From contig JANTQA010000063.1 in assembly GCA_027625915.1 (NCBI GenBank), positions 2,356,001 to 2,420,000 of the forward strand: DNA of 64,000 nt, given 5' to 3'. Numbering within the stretch: position 1 is the stretch's first letter; each line of letters opens with the position of its first letter. The notes beneath the pieces were generated by a model. That model made no database searches. It was given only the letters and a program-made list of their open reading frames with translations, and was not told where the DNA came from. Position numbers and translations under genes: made by a program. The stretch is from Anaeramoeba flamelloides (Eukaryota > Metamonada > Anaeramoebidae). Of this stretch, positions 12,501 through 21,479 are shown in pieces.

Positions 12501-14509
12501 ACAACTAATGTATTTATTTCAAAATATGTTTATTGAAATATTTCCAAAAAATGAAAAAAAAAAATTGCATTTTTTTTTCGGAGAAGACAATAACTACTAA
12601 TTTCAATAAAAAACTGAAAATATGGAAAGGTTACAAATGATTTTTTAAACTATAAAATGTAGTTATATGTTTTATCTTCTATTTGAAAATTTGTTAAGAT
12701 TCAACAAGTTATTAAAACACTTTTTTTGATCATAAAGAAAATAATAAACACCAATTTTCACCCCGAAAAAATATCAGATAAAATTGTGATTAGAAATTTT
12801 GAAATCTTTTATTTATTTAATAACAATACTAAGAAACAAATTGAATTACTATCAAGAATCAATAAATGTTAATTAATTATTTTGTATCTTTAAATACTTT
12901 TTGAAGATTGGATTTAATCGAGATATTTTAAAATAAATTTGCCCCACTTTCTTGGAAATAGCTTATGAAAATCATTTTTTCATCTTTTAGTTTTTTGTTT
13001 TCATTTCATTTTTTGAATTACCGAACTTGTTTCCTGAGATCAATTTTTTTTTTTCAACAATTGATATTATATTAAGGTTTACAATCCCTGAAAATTGAAA
13101 AAAAATTATCTTGTGTCGTTTGTTACCACTTGTTAATTTGGTTCTTAGCTGATGGATCTTGGGCTTGGTATGGGTTTTAAAAATGGTTCAAAATGGCAAT
13201 TTTTGACGATTTATTTTTTTTATTTCCGAAATCCAAATTGAAGAGCGTAAGGTTCATTGGCTGAAACTTAAGTTATAAAAAAAGGTGATTTGTGGGTTGT
13301 TGATTGAAATTTTTAATTAACTTTAGTGTTATTTAGAGCTTTTAAAAAATTTTATTTTTTCATTTAGTTAATTGAAAAAAAAGTAAAATAAAATTCTTTT
13401 CTACAACCCAAAAACCAATATTTATTCTTGAACACCTACCAATCTATTAATCTTACACTCTTCAATTCGGATTTCGGAAATAAAAAAAATAAATTGTCAA
13501 AAATTGCCATTTTGAACCATTTTTAAAACCCATACCAAGCATGAGATCAATCAGCTAAGAACCAAATTAACAAGTGGTAACAAACGACACAATATAATCT
13601 TTTTTCAATTTTCAGGGATTGTAATCCTTAAAGTTGAGTTATTCCAAATAGAAGATCTCAAATAAAATTCGTCAAAAGTCTCTAATCATTTGATCAATCA
13701 ATATTTCTAATAGAATTTAAACAAATTTACCAATGCATTTTTTTGTTAGCCCATTTCCAAAATTTTTAACACACCCTTGATTTATTAGTCTCGATAATTA
13801 GTTATTTTTTGTTTTGCGAGTATTGTTATTTTAAAAAAGTGTAACTAAAAAAGTTTTCAAAGGTATTTATAAAATAGAAAACAAACTCCAATAGAACTAT
13901 TTTTAGGAACTCTTTTAAAAATTTTTTTGATAACACCATTTTGAAATGACTTGAAAAGCCTGAAAATTTCAAGAAAGGAAAAAAACGCAAAATAAAAAAA
14001 ATGGAAATTCGTAATAACCATGCGAAAGTAAAATTATTAATTAAAAGATTTTAATTTACCGTTTATGTTTGTAGGGGTGTTGAAAGGGGAATCTTGTACA
14101 TCAAGATCTTTTGTTCATTTGAGGAGCCAAAAAAAAAAAAAAAAAAATTTCAGATGTTACCAGTATTTATGAGTGTGCTTTCTATATATTCTGAAATAGC
14201 AGCTGATCGTTCGTTAACTCTTTCTGTTGAATGTTTTGAAGAACTTAAATCAGTAAGTTCAACATTTACTTGAATCTTTCCCATCTTTGGTTTGTTGAGA
14301 TCTGGTACAACCACTTCAGCTTGCACACCTGAAACAACCGATGTGTTGCCGAGCCTGACAGTTGACGATCCTATTGCAGAATTGATGTGGCCTTTCAAAA
14401 TTTTGGGCTTTCTGAATGTATCTAGCTTTCTGTTGTCTGGACGTACTCCTTTTTCAAAAAACTTTTGAAAGAATTCTTTTGGGTGTATTTTTGCAAACAC
14501 TTGTGCCAT
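9502..14509 (-). CDS. RRP43: Exosome complex component RRP43 (EXOSC8-like), two exons
   Basis: This is a subunit of the hexameric RNase PH-like ring of the RNA exosome, which processes and degrades RNA 3'-5' in nucleus and cytosol. Exon 1 (14509-14161, ATG at 14509) reads MAQVFAKIHPKEFFQKFFEK, then GVRPDNRKLDTFR, IGSSTVRLGNTSVVSGVQAE and VPDLN, matching the N-terminal half of EXOSC8. The donor GTAACA lies at 14160. The acceptor AAAAAG precedes exon 2 (9953-9502), giving the join NTG/TINLEELCIQENEKVW, which aligns with EDLCISPGKLVW of the human protein. VYLDIYTLNCDGNILDACI and DPTADEEEI follow. The total is 266 residues against 276 in human. Like other RRP43 proteins it lacks obvious RNase PH catalytic residues. 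The intron is 4207 bp and contains nested transposable elements, while the coding sequence is intact. Confidence 0.92.
10320..10844 (+). mobile_element. Tc1/mariner-type MITE family A, copy 1
   Basis: This 525-bp non-coding element has TA target duplications. Its left end is CCGTTCCAAAAATTTGGACA and its right end is the complement, TGTCCAAATTTTTGGAA. It also holds an internal, partly repeated end motif (GTGTGTCCAAAATAATG) near 10501, so the element may itself be a composite. Further copies lie at 12.3-13.8, 26.9-27.5 and 50.6-52.1 kb. The TA duplication and ends resemble those of the Tc1-like element at 50.7 kb, suggesting mobilisation by such a transposase. Confidence 0.8.
11121..11222. repeat. 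AGGTTTT palindrome, type P1
   Basis: A head GTCGTGTCGTCAAGTGCC leads into an inverted repeat with arms AGGTTTTCCAGAATT and AATTCTGGAAAACCT around a loop of about 45 bases that is itself complementary (GAGTAAAATC / GATTTAACTC). It ends in AACGACA. It is one of three arm types in this window. Confidence 0.75.
11391..11650. repeat. AGGTTTT palindrome, type P3 enclosing P2
   Basis: The head GATCGTGTGGTCAAGTGCCG is followed by TAGAGTGTC, then arm AGGTTTTCTTGAGGTTTT. Inside this is an inner palindrome, arms AGGTTTTTTTTATTTTT and AAAGTAAAAAAAACCT. Outer arm remnants continue to AACTCAAGAAAACTTAAC. The arms are telescoped, with one palindrome forming the loop of another. Confidence 0.75.
12380..12963. 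mobile_element. MITE family B, copy 1 (TA duplication)
   Basis: Terminal inverted repeats are GGTATTTACAAAAAAGTGGG on the left and CCCACTTTCTTGGAAATAGC on the right, with flanking TA dinucleotides at 12378 and 12964. The interior is AT-rich and non-coding. It matches the copy at 26236-26852 along its length. It is inserted in a family A element; rejoining its flanks restores family A sequence. Confidence 0.78.
13076..13627. mobile_element. Foldback MITE family FB, copy 1 (TTAA-flanked)
   Basis: Two arms of about 230 bp are nearly perfect inverted repeats. They begin GGTTTACAATCCCTGAAAAT and end ATTTTCAGGGATTGTAATCC. Shared arm landmarks are GTCGTTTGTTACCACTTGTT, GATCTTGGGCTTGGTATGGG and AATGGCAATTTTTGACGATT. 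Both sides carry TTAA (13072-13075 and 13628-13631), a target preference known from piggyBac-type elements. There is no coding capacity. Related copies lie at 46.4 and 56.5 kb and a fragment at 41.2 kb. Confidence 0.82.
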
Positions 14510-15047
14510 TTAATTAATAAAAATAAGAAAGAAAAAAAATGAAAAGTATCTATTTATTTATTTCTTTATCACACAATTGTTATTAATTGAGACAATCTTA
14601 TTTATAAATTATTTTCTATTGAAATTTATCAGTTATGAATTATGATTTGATTTTTTACAAAATACTGATATTTGAATCATGAATGGGAAATAAAATTTTC
14701 ACTTCCTTTTCCAGTTTTTGTGTCCCAAATTGAGTTTTAAAGAAGTAGTTTGTGGCATTGATCTCTATTTGAAAAGGAAAAAAGAAAATGAAGTGAAAAT
14801 TTTTTCCCTTTGATATTCAAAAACCAGTAATCTCAAAAAGAAGTAAACTACTGGTACAGCTTTTCCAATATTACCATACACATTTAGAAAACATCTCCGT
14901 TGATTGTTGGTTCTCAGATTACACTTTCCAAAAGAATTCTGAATACAAATTACAAAAGTGATCTTTTTGATTGGTTAAGGTAAATCAATCTTTTATCTCT
15001 TGATCAAATTAAAAATACTAAATAATTATTTTCTGAGAAAATGATTA

Positions 15048-15600
15048 TTTTTTTTTTTTTATTGTTTAAGGGAGGAGTTTTTAATTCCTCTTGATTGCCA
15101 TTAGGTTTTTTTTTTAATTTGAGAAATAAACGAAAAATTTTGTTAAATTTTTATTTTATTTCTTGCGGTAAAAAAAACCTTTGCACTTGAAGGCACTTCC
15201 CTAATTCCTAAATTTTTATTTAGAAATTTTTTTAAAGATTTCTATTTTTTTTATTTTCCACTAGGGCTAATAAAGATATGTAATCTTTTCAGTTAATCCT
15301 ATTAAAAATATTATTGTTTTTTAATATATGATATATGTTGATTTTTTTAATTCAGATTTCCAGATTTTATGATTATTTTCTTAGGCTGGACATAACCATA
15401 GAATATGATCCAAATCTTCAATGACATATAAATTATTTATTTTTTTACATAATTCACAAGATTTTGATTTACCTTCTTTCATAACATAAGAATATCTGTT
15501 TAAATAATTTGTAAATGTTCTAAGTTTTAAGATTAATGTTGAAACTTTCCATTGTAAATATTTTTTGTTGATTATTTATTCTGTTTTTGATTTGGATAAT
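15048..15600 (-). mobile_element. LINE 3' fragment with zinc-knuckle motif, interrupted by a palindrome
   Basis: Read on the minus strand, 15600 to 15380 encodes the C-terminal motif of non-LTR retrotransposon proteins: LKLRTFTNYLNRYSY, then KSCELCKKINN, IEDLDHILWLCP, with Cys-x2-Cys, His and Cys in the usual order. Sequence down to 15048 resembles other LINE tails in this window and ends in poly-A (poly-T on the plus strand at 15048-15060) after CTCCTCCC. An AGGTTTT palindrome occupies 15096-15190. It is 5'-truncated and carries stops, so it is dead. Confidence 0.7.
15096..15190. repeat. AGGTTTT palindrome, type P2, inside a LINE tail
   Basis: Arms are TTAGGTTTTTTTTTTAATTT and a matching TAAAAAAAACC. 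The loop around AAATTTTGTTAAATTTTT is self-complementary. The right side ends in TTGCACTTGAAGGCACTTCC, made of the CACTTGA word seen at other palindrome caps. It splits the LINE tail about 40 bp from its poly-A. Confidence 0.68.
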
Positions 15601-15613
15601 TTTAATATATTTT

Positions 15614-15905
15614 TGTGGAGTGTCGTAGAGTTCCATAGAGCACAATTAGGTTTTCTTGAGTTTATCTGTTTTATTTGTTCAGTGTTCTGTTTTTTTTTTT
15701 TGAGGTTTTCTATTTTATTTAGAAAATCAATAGATTTTCTAAATAAATAGAAAAGTCACAAAAACCTAACGAAAATCTATCAATTTTCCAAATAAACAGA
15801 AAACTCAAGAAAACCTAACGGTGCTTTTCCAGAATTCAAAAGAATAGAGAAAAATTTTAGATTTTGCTCAATTCTCTTAAATCAAAAAAAACATGACGAT
15901 ATTTC
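15614..15905. repeat. AGGTTTT palindrome cluster, types P3 and P1
   Basis: The head GAGTGTCGTAGAGTTCC is followed by TTAGGTTTTCTTGAG, inner inverted arms around AAATCAATAGATTTTC, and a closing arm CTCAAGAAAACCTAACGG. A P1 unit (CTTTTCCAGAATTCAAAAG) then follows and decays towards 15905. Confidence 0.7.
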
Positions 15906-15964
15906 CAACTTGCTTTATTTTTTAATTGATTAATTCGATATTTATCTACTTCTAATTCGAGATA

Positions 15965-16170
15965 TTTTACAGTCAGTTCGACTTTTAAGGCACAAACTTC
16001 CAACGAAATTTAAGGCACAATAAAAATTTTAAATTAAGGTACAAAATTCAGATTCTAGTAAAATAAATTGTGAAAAAAAAATGCCAAATTTTGTGTATTA
16101 ATTTGAGATTTTTCTGTAAATTCAATTTCGTTCAACTTTATGCTTTTAAAAGTGGAATTGACTGTAAAAT
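15965..16170. mobile_element. Small palindromic MITE family J, copy 1
   Basis: About 205 bp that folds over most of its length. The left end is TTTTACAGTCAGTTCGACTT and the right end is the complement, AAGTGGAATTGACTGTAAAA. Inside, the words AAGGCACAAA and AACGAAATTTAAGGCACA recur. The second copy at 62.2-62.4 kb has the same order of words. Confidence 0.72.
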
Positions 16171-18015
16171 CTTCTAAAAATTCTAAAAAGAAACTACTAA
16201 AAAATTGGGTATCAACTCTAAGATTCTTACAAAAAATGAATTTGTTTGCCAAAAATTAAATGAATGGAAAAAGTTTCATTTATATGTTGGAGAAAAATTC
16301 TATCCGATTTTCAAAATATTTTTTTTTTATCATTTACTTTGAGAAACAAAAAATCGAGATAACTCTAGAGGTACTTGTTTTGATACCTAGGGGGTAATGA
16401 TATTTAAATCCTGAGACCACTCAAAGTCTGAGAAACTCACTCCCAATTGATTGATATCATTTTTTTTTAATATGTGGTCTGTTAAATATTTAGCTGAACT
16501 TTTCATCCGTATTTGTTTCTAAACACCCAGATATATTAAAAAAACTCTATTTAACTCAAAGTGACCCAGCCAAAAAATGAAAAAGAGACTTTATTTCTAA
16601 TAATTAACCAAACTTAGATTGTTTAGAAATGTGAAAATTAATAAACTAAATATTAGAGTCGATAATCATAAAACAAAATACCCGAACAAACCATAAATTT
16701 TAAAAAAAAAAACATTAAAAAAATTTTTAGGCCCCATTCATTTAGAACATCTCGTGTAAAATTCTCAATTTCTTTATGAAATATAAATTGTTGACAATTA
16801 GATTTTTTACTTGTAAATGTATGAATTTTAAAATAACATACAAAGATAAACTTTTCTTAATAGTAATAAGATTTTTCAAACATTTTTTTTTTAAAATTTA
16901 ATTTTTAAAAAAAAAATAAAAAAAAAAAAGGCAAAAAGAAAAATTCAAAACAAAAAAAAATTAACAAAATGAGATAAAATTTATTCTGATCTAAAGATTG
17001 AAAATTTAGTTTGAGAAGAAGAATGAATTAAACTCATAGAATATAATCTATTTCTTCAATAAAACTGGGCCACTTTGACTGAAAAAGAGTTTAATTTATT
17101 CCTAATAAATAAAAAAAAGTATCCTCAAATACATATTAAATTTTGATCTTTTAAGATTAGATAGATAAATTTCACCATTTCAAGAATGAGATCTCGATGA
17201 TTATCAAAAAAAAAAAAAAAAAAGTTACTAAAAGGAGTTGTATGACTTCAAAAAATGGTTGAATTTCTTTCTCTTTATCTCATAAGATCCAATAGAAATA
17301 TTAATTTTCAAATTTTTAGGAATTTGTAAGATTATCTATTCAGACTCCAAATTGTAAGCTGTCACTTATAACCCAAATCCAGCCAATTATGATAAGATCA
17401 ATTTTTTTAAAGGTTATTTATTGGAAATTAGAGAACATTTATATTGAAGAAAAAGTGTAGGGATACTGTTTAATTATCAGCTCAGAATTATGTTTTTGAA
17501 CTTACAAAATTTCATATTTTGAGAATTGGGATATTGAATAGTATAAACTGGATCTAAGGAGATAAGAAACATAATTCAACAATTTTTTCAAGCCACTCAT
17601 CCCAACAATTGTTTTTTTTTCATATGTTTTGTAGATTTGTAATAAAAAAAAAAAAGGATTGATTTGATATTAAATAATTCTATCTTTCTCTCAAATTACA
17701 CCAGGTAATTTTGGTTTTTATTTTCAGTTACAATCAATTTTTGTCCAAATTTTTTGATGATTGACTTTTGTGTGACAAAAAATAATATTTGTTTCCAAAC
17801 ATTTTGACACTTTTGTAATAATACCCTTAAATAGAAAAATTTTAGGATTTGGTTATTCTTCAAAAAAGGTTATATTTTTTCTTTACTGAAGTTTTTGAAG
17901 ATACCTTTGTAAACACCCAAAGTTGGGATTTGGAAATTTATTTTTTTTAATCTTTTTTATTGATCATAAATTTTTTTAAACACTTTAAGTAAAACAAACA
18001 GACAAATCATTTATC
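16171..18015. other. Upstream region of RPS29, no gene recognised
   Basis: AT-rich sequence. A slightly GC-richer patch at about 16360-16450 (TAGAGGTACTTG, GAGACCACTCAAAGTCTGAG) has no open frame of note. No transposon ends were found. Confidence 0.4.
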
Positions 18016-18282
18016 ATGGGAAAAACATGGAGAAATAAATCAAAAAATTTTGGAAAAGGATCTCGTACTTGGTAATTAATTAATTTCTTTTTCTTTTTGT
18101 TTGAAAACAAAAAAAAATAAGAAAGACAAATGAGTTTTAAATACAATTTTTTTTTTTATGATCACTTTTCCAACCTTAAAAGTCGTAGATGTGGTACCCA
18201 TCAGGGGTTAATCAGAAAATATGGAATGATGTTATGTAGAAGATGCTTCAGAGAAAAAGCTGAAATTATTGGTTTTTATAAA
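18016..18282 (+). CDS. RPS29: 40S ribosomal protein S29 (uS14), at least two exons
   Basis: This is a zinc-binding protein of the small ribosomal subunit head. Exon 1 (18016-18071) encodes [18 protein letters not shown] and two bases of the next codon, with donor GTAATT. Exon 2 starts after TTAAAAG at 18183 and completes that codon as Cys, giving [19 protein letters not shown], then [15 protein letters not shown]. The four Cys (Cx2C...Cx2C) that hold zinc are all present, and GLIRKYG is the family signature. The frame runs on into GTAAAT at 18283, an obvious donor, so the last three or four residues lie in a further exon. Two candidates are an acceptor near 18446 giving IKE, or one at 21390 giving QPTK and exactly 56 residues. 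The family is normally about 56 residues. Confidence 0.9.
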
Positions 18283-18499
18283 GTAAATTTAAATTTTCTT
18301 TTTTTGTTTTGCTTTTTTTTTTTTTTTTTTTGATTCCCAAACAAAACAAAAAAAAAAATCTCACAGATCTTTCTAAAATTGAATCAAACAGTACTAATTG
18401 CTTAATTTATAAAATTTCCTTCAAAAAAGACAAACAAAAAAAAAAAGATTAAAGAATAAAAAACCTAAGTCTGTGTTAAACTTGAAAAATTAAAAACAT

Positions 18500-20360
18500 T
18501 TGTCCTTACTTATATAACACCAAACTGTTTGTTGAAAAATAAATTGAAAAAAGTTTTCATTCAACATCCATAAAAAGAATTGTTTCAAAAGATCAAAGTC
18601 AAAATTCTAGGATTTAATTTTGTAAAATCAGATAGATTATAATTTCTCCCTTTTAGAATTGGGAAATTTGATATTTTGTGAATTAATTCTTGGTCTTATT
18701 CTTTTTTTTGAAAAGCCAAATGAAAATTTTTGTTCTTTTATTTTTCAATTATCAGTATTAAAATCTTTCAAACAGATCTTTTGCATTTAATTCACTCAAA
18801 AGCCCCACTCCAACAATAAAAATAAAAAAAGAAACCATTGAAGATTTAGTACAGCAGCTTTAAGAAAGTGAGTAAGAAAAGTTTCAAAAGTTGTTCTAAA
18901 TTGTTTGACTCATCACTAGTATGAAAAAATAAAATTGAAAAAAAAAATTTAGACAAAACTACAACTTCAAGCATCATTTCACCCTTGTTAATCTGGTTTA
19001 TTCACAATATAATCAAACCCCAGTTCTTAAAAATCTTGAGGCTGTTGTATTTATTGTTGTTAATAGTACTACGATTTTGAAAAGTCTCTAGTCTAGAAAA
19101 AAAGGTCTATTTTGGGGTAAAAAATTTTAAATGGATGTGACAATGAATTTTCTCTAAACTCAACTTTAGGATATTTTTTTGAAGAGAGAATAACTAATAG
19201 TTTTGAAAACACTCTACTCATTTAAAAAAACTCAAACACAGAAAAAAAATAACTGATGATAAATATTGAAAGTGTCCGTAGAGTGCCTAGGTTTTCTTGA
19301 GATTTTCTGTTACATTTGTTAAATCTATCGATTTTCGTTAGGTTTTTTTTATTTTTTTAAATAAACCGAAAATTTATTAAAATTTTCTGTTTATTTAAAA
19401 AAATAAAAAAAACCTAACGAAAATCGATAGATTTAACAAATGTAACAGAAAATCTCAAGAAAACCTAACGGAGCTTTTCCAGAATTCAAAAGAATAGAGA
19501 AAAATCTTTGATTTTACTCAATTCTTTTGAATTTTGGAAAAGCTAACGGCGTTTTTTTTTTACTTTTTGAAATAAACCGAAAATTTCTTAAATTTTCTGT
19601 TCATTTCAAAAATTAAAAAAAAACTAACGAAAAGTGTCCGTCAAGTGCCTAGCTTTTCTTGAGGGTTTCTATTTCATTTGTTAAATCTATCGATTTTCGT
19701 TAGGTTTTTTTTATTTTTTTAAATAAACCGAAAATTTATTAAAATTTTCTGTTTATTTCTAAAAGTAAAAAAAACCTAGAAAACTTCACAAATAAATAGA
19801 AAACTCAAGAAAAGCTAACGGCGGTTTTCCAGAATTCAAAAGAATAGAGAAAAATCTTTGATTTTACTCAATTCTTTTAAATTCTGGAAAACCTAACGAA
19901 AAGTGTACTAGGTTTTTTTTACTTTTTGAAATAAACAGAAAAATTCAAAAATTTTTTTTTTATTTCATAAAGTTAAAAAAAACATAACGGAAAATCAAAG
20001 AAAAAATATTTTTTCTTATTTAAACGAACAAATAATTCTTTAATAGTCAAAATGATTGGTTCCCTATTTGAAAATATTCCCCAGATTTAAAATACATTTA
20101 AAATATAATAAAATGACCTCTTATCTAGAAGCAAAAATAGTTTTCAAATTTTTTACTATTAAATTGAAAAAAAAATATTAATCGAACCTGGAAAATTGGA
20201 TTTTCCAACTTAAATTGTAAAATATCTTTAAAAATATTTTTTGATCCAAGATCCTTTATTAATTAATAGTTTATATTCTAATTGAAGTTAGTAAAAAGGG
20301 TAAAATTAGCAAATATTTATTTTTTTTTTGAAAAAATTTTTTCATGATCGTGACTCGCTC
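18500..20360. repeat. Composite dispersed repeat family G, copy 1
   Basis: Three non-coding segments recur at 42.0-43.3 kb. g1 (18500-18780) includes TTGGGAAATTTGATATTTTG. g2 (19050-19220) includes CTACGATTTTGAAAAGTCTC. g3 (20000-20350) includes ATTCTTTAATAGTCAAAATG and CCAAGATCCTTTATTAATTA. In both places a palindrome block or its remnant lies between g2 and g3. g1 is placed differently in the second copy, so the repeat has been rearranged or is longer than seen here. Confidence 0.55.
19269..20000. repeat. Array of nested AGGTTTT palindromes
   Basis: About 730 bp made almost only of inverted-repeat modules. In order: head GTCCGTAGAGTGCC; a P3 with a complete P2 as its loop (outer arms AGGTTTTCTTGAGATTTTC and GAAAATCTCAAGAAAACCT); a P1 (CTTTTCCAGAATTC to TTTTGGAAAAG); a P2; a second head GTCCGTCAAGTGCC; another P3/P2 pair with altered arms (AGCTTTTCTTGAG, CTCAAGAAAAGCT); another P1; and a final P2. 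Arm pairs co-vary: where one arm has AGCTTTT the partner has AAAAGCT. Confidence 0.78.
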
Positions 20361-20439
20361 TTTGAAGCGTTGATAGTAAAACTTTTTACAACTTTTGTTA
20401 AGCACTTTTTCAAAGCAGCCATCAAGGTTCTGACAAAAA

Positions 20440-20692
20440 AGTTTTTTATTTTTTTTTTATTCTGAAGGGAGGAAATTAGTTCCCTCTTCCAGCCCTAATT
20501 TCTAAATTTTTGTTTAGAAATTTTAATAAAGAGTATCATAAATTTCTTTATCATTAACCAATAATGACAAATAAATAATGAGTCTTTATTTCGAATAATA
20601 TCAAGAATATTATTCTTTAATTGCTTATTATTTTTTTTTTATTTGAATTAATTCCTTAATCCAAATTTTTCGATTTTTTCCATAGAATGGGC
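20440..20692 (-). mobile_element. LINE 3' tail fragment
   Basis: On the minus strand this encodes CPFYGKNRKIWIKELI, the same post-zinc-knuckle region as at 15.38 kb. It continues to a tail ending CCTCCCTTCAGAATAAAA and a poly-A (poly-T at 20440-20460). It is 5'-truncated where a palindrome block starts. Confidence 0.6.
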
Positions 20693-20694
20693 AG

Positions 20695-21190
20695 TAGTTA
20701 GGTTTTTTTTTTAATTTAAGAAAGAAACAGAAAATTTATTTAATTCTCTGTTTATTTCTTAAATAAAAAAAAACTACCGTTAGCTTTTCCATAATTTAAA
20801 AGAATTGAGTAAAATCTTTGTTTTTTCTCCATTCTTTTAAATTATGGAAAAGCGCCGTTAGGTTTTCTTGAGTTTTCTGTTTATTTGTGAAGTGTTCTAG
20901 GTTTTTTTGACTTTTAGAAATAAACAGAAAATTTTAATAAGGTTTTCTATTTTATTTCTAAAGTAAAAAAAAACAAACGAAAATCTATTGATTTTCCAAA
21001 TAAATAGAAAACTCAAAAAAACCTAATGAAAATCAATAGATTTTGCAAATAAAATAGAAAACCTCAAGAAAACCGCAGTTAGGTTTTTTTTAATTTTAGA
21101 GATTAAAAGAAAATTTCAAAAATTTTATTTTAATTTCTGAAATTAAAAAAAACCTCGGCGCTCTACGGTACCTGACGGAACTTGACGACA
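20695..21190. repeat. AGGTTTT palindrome array with GC-rich terminal cap
   Basis: Successive modules are a P2 (TTAGGTTTTTTTTTTAATTT), a P1-like unit (TTAGCTTTTCCATAATT / AATTATGGAAAAGC), a P3 with inner P2-like arms (AGGTTTTCTTGAGTTTTC, closing CCTCAAGAAAACC) and a last P2 ending AAAAAAAACCTCGGCG. The block closes with CTCTACGGTACCTGACGG and AACTTGACGACACGATCC. This cap is the reverse complement of the head at 11391 (GATCGTG, TCAAG, CGTAGAG). Confidence 0.75.
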
Positions 21191-21389
21191 CGATCCCAAC
21201 GAATTTGATCGATATCTTCTATTATTTCCAGTAAAAAGTTTTTTATTGTACTGAAAATAGTTCAATTCAGCTTTTTCAACTCTTATCCAGATCGTTTTGA
21301 AAACTTTTTTTTTTTAACACAAGTTTTATAATTTGATCAAGTCTAATTGTATATTTCCAAAAAACGATTATAAACAATAAACGAATTTA

Positions 21390-21471
21390 GCAACCCACAA
21401 AGTAGTGGATCAACGAGATCCAAAAAGAATCCACTGCTTAAAGAAACCGAAATAATGAATGATGTGAAATA
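21390..21471 (+). other. Coding-like island, possible terminal exon
   Basis: After an acceptor-like ATTTAG there is a GC-richer stretch open as NPQSSGSTRSKKNPLLKETE and IMNDVK, then a stop at 21471. In phase 0 from RPS29 exon 2 it would instead give QPTK and a stop. It may be the last RPS29 exon, a terminal exon of an unseen gene, or chance. Confidence 0.25.
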
Positions 21472-21479
21472 AATTTAAT

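Larger units (their letters stand above)
12276..13790 (-). mobile_element. MITE family A, copy 3, split by two later insertions
   Basis: Three blocks match the reverse complement of family A in order. Block 12276-12379 holds AAATTTTCCACACAG-like end sequence. Block 12964-13075 includes ATGAAAATCATTTTTTCATC. Block 13628 to about 13790 includes CATTTGATCAATCAATATT and ends CCATTTCCAAAATTTTTAAC. They are separated by a family B MITE and a foldback MITE, so A was present first. The outer right end is unclear. Confidence 0.72.

Noticed and set aside
19269-21190. CRISPR-like or telomere-like array
   Set aside because: The repeats are palindromes of varying spacing in a eukaryotic genome, without regular spacers. 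TTAGGTTTT resembles telomere repeats only over a few bases and is never in simple tandem.
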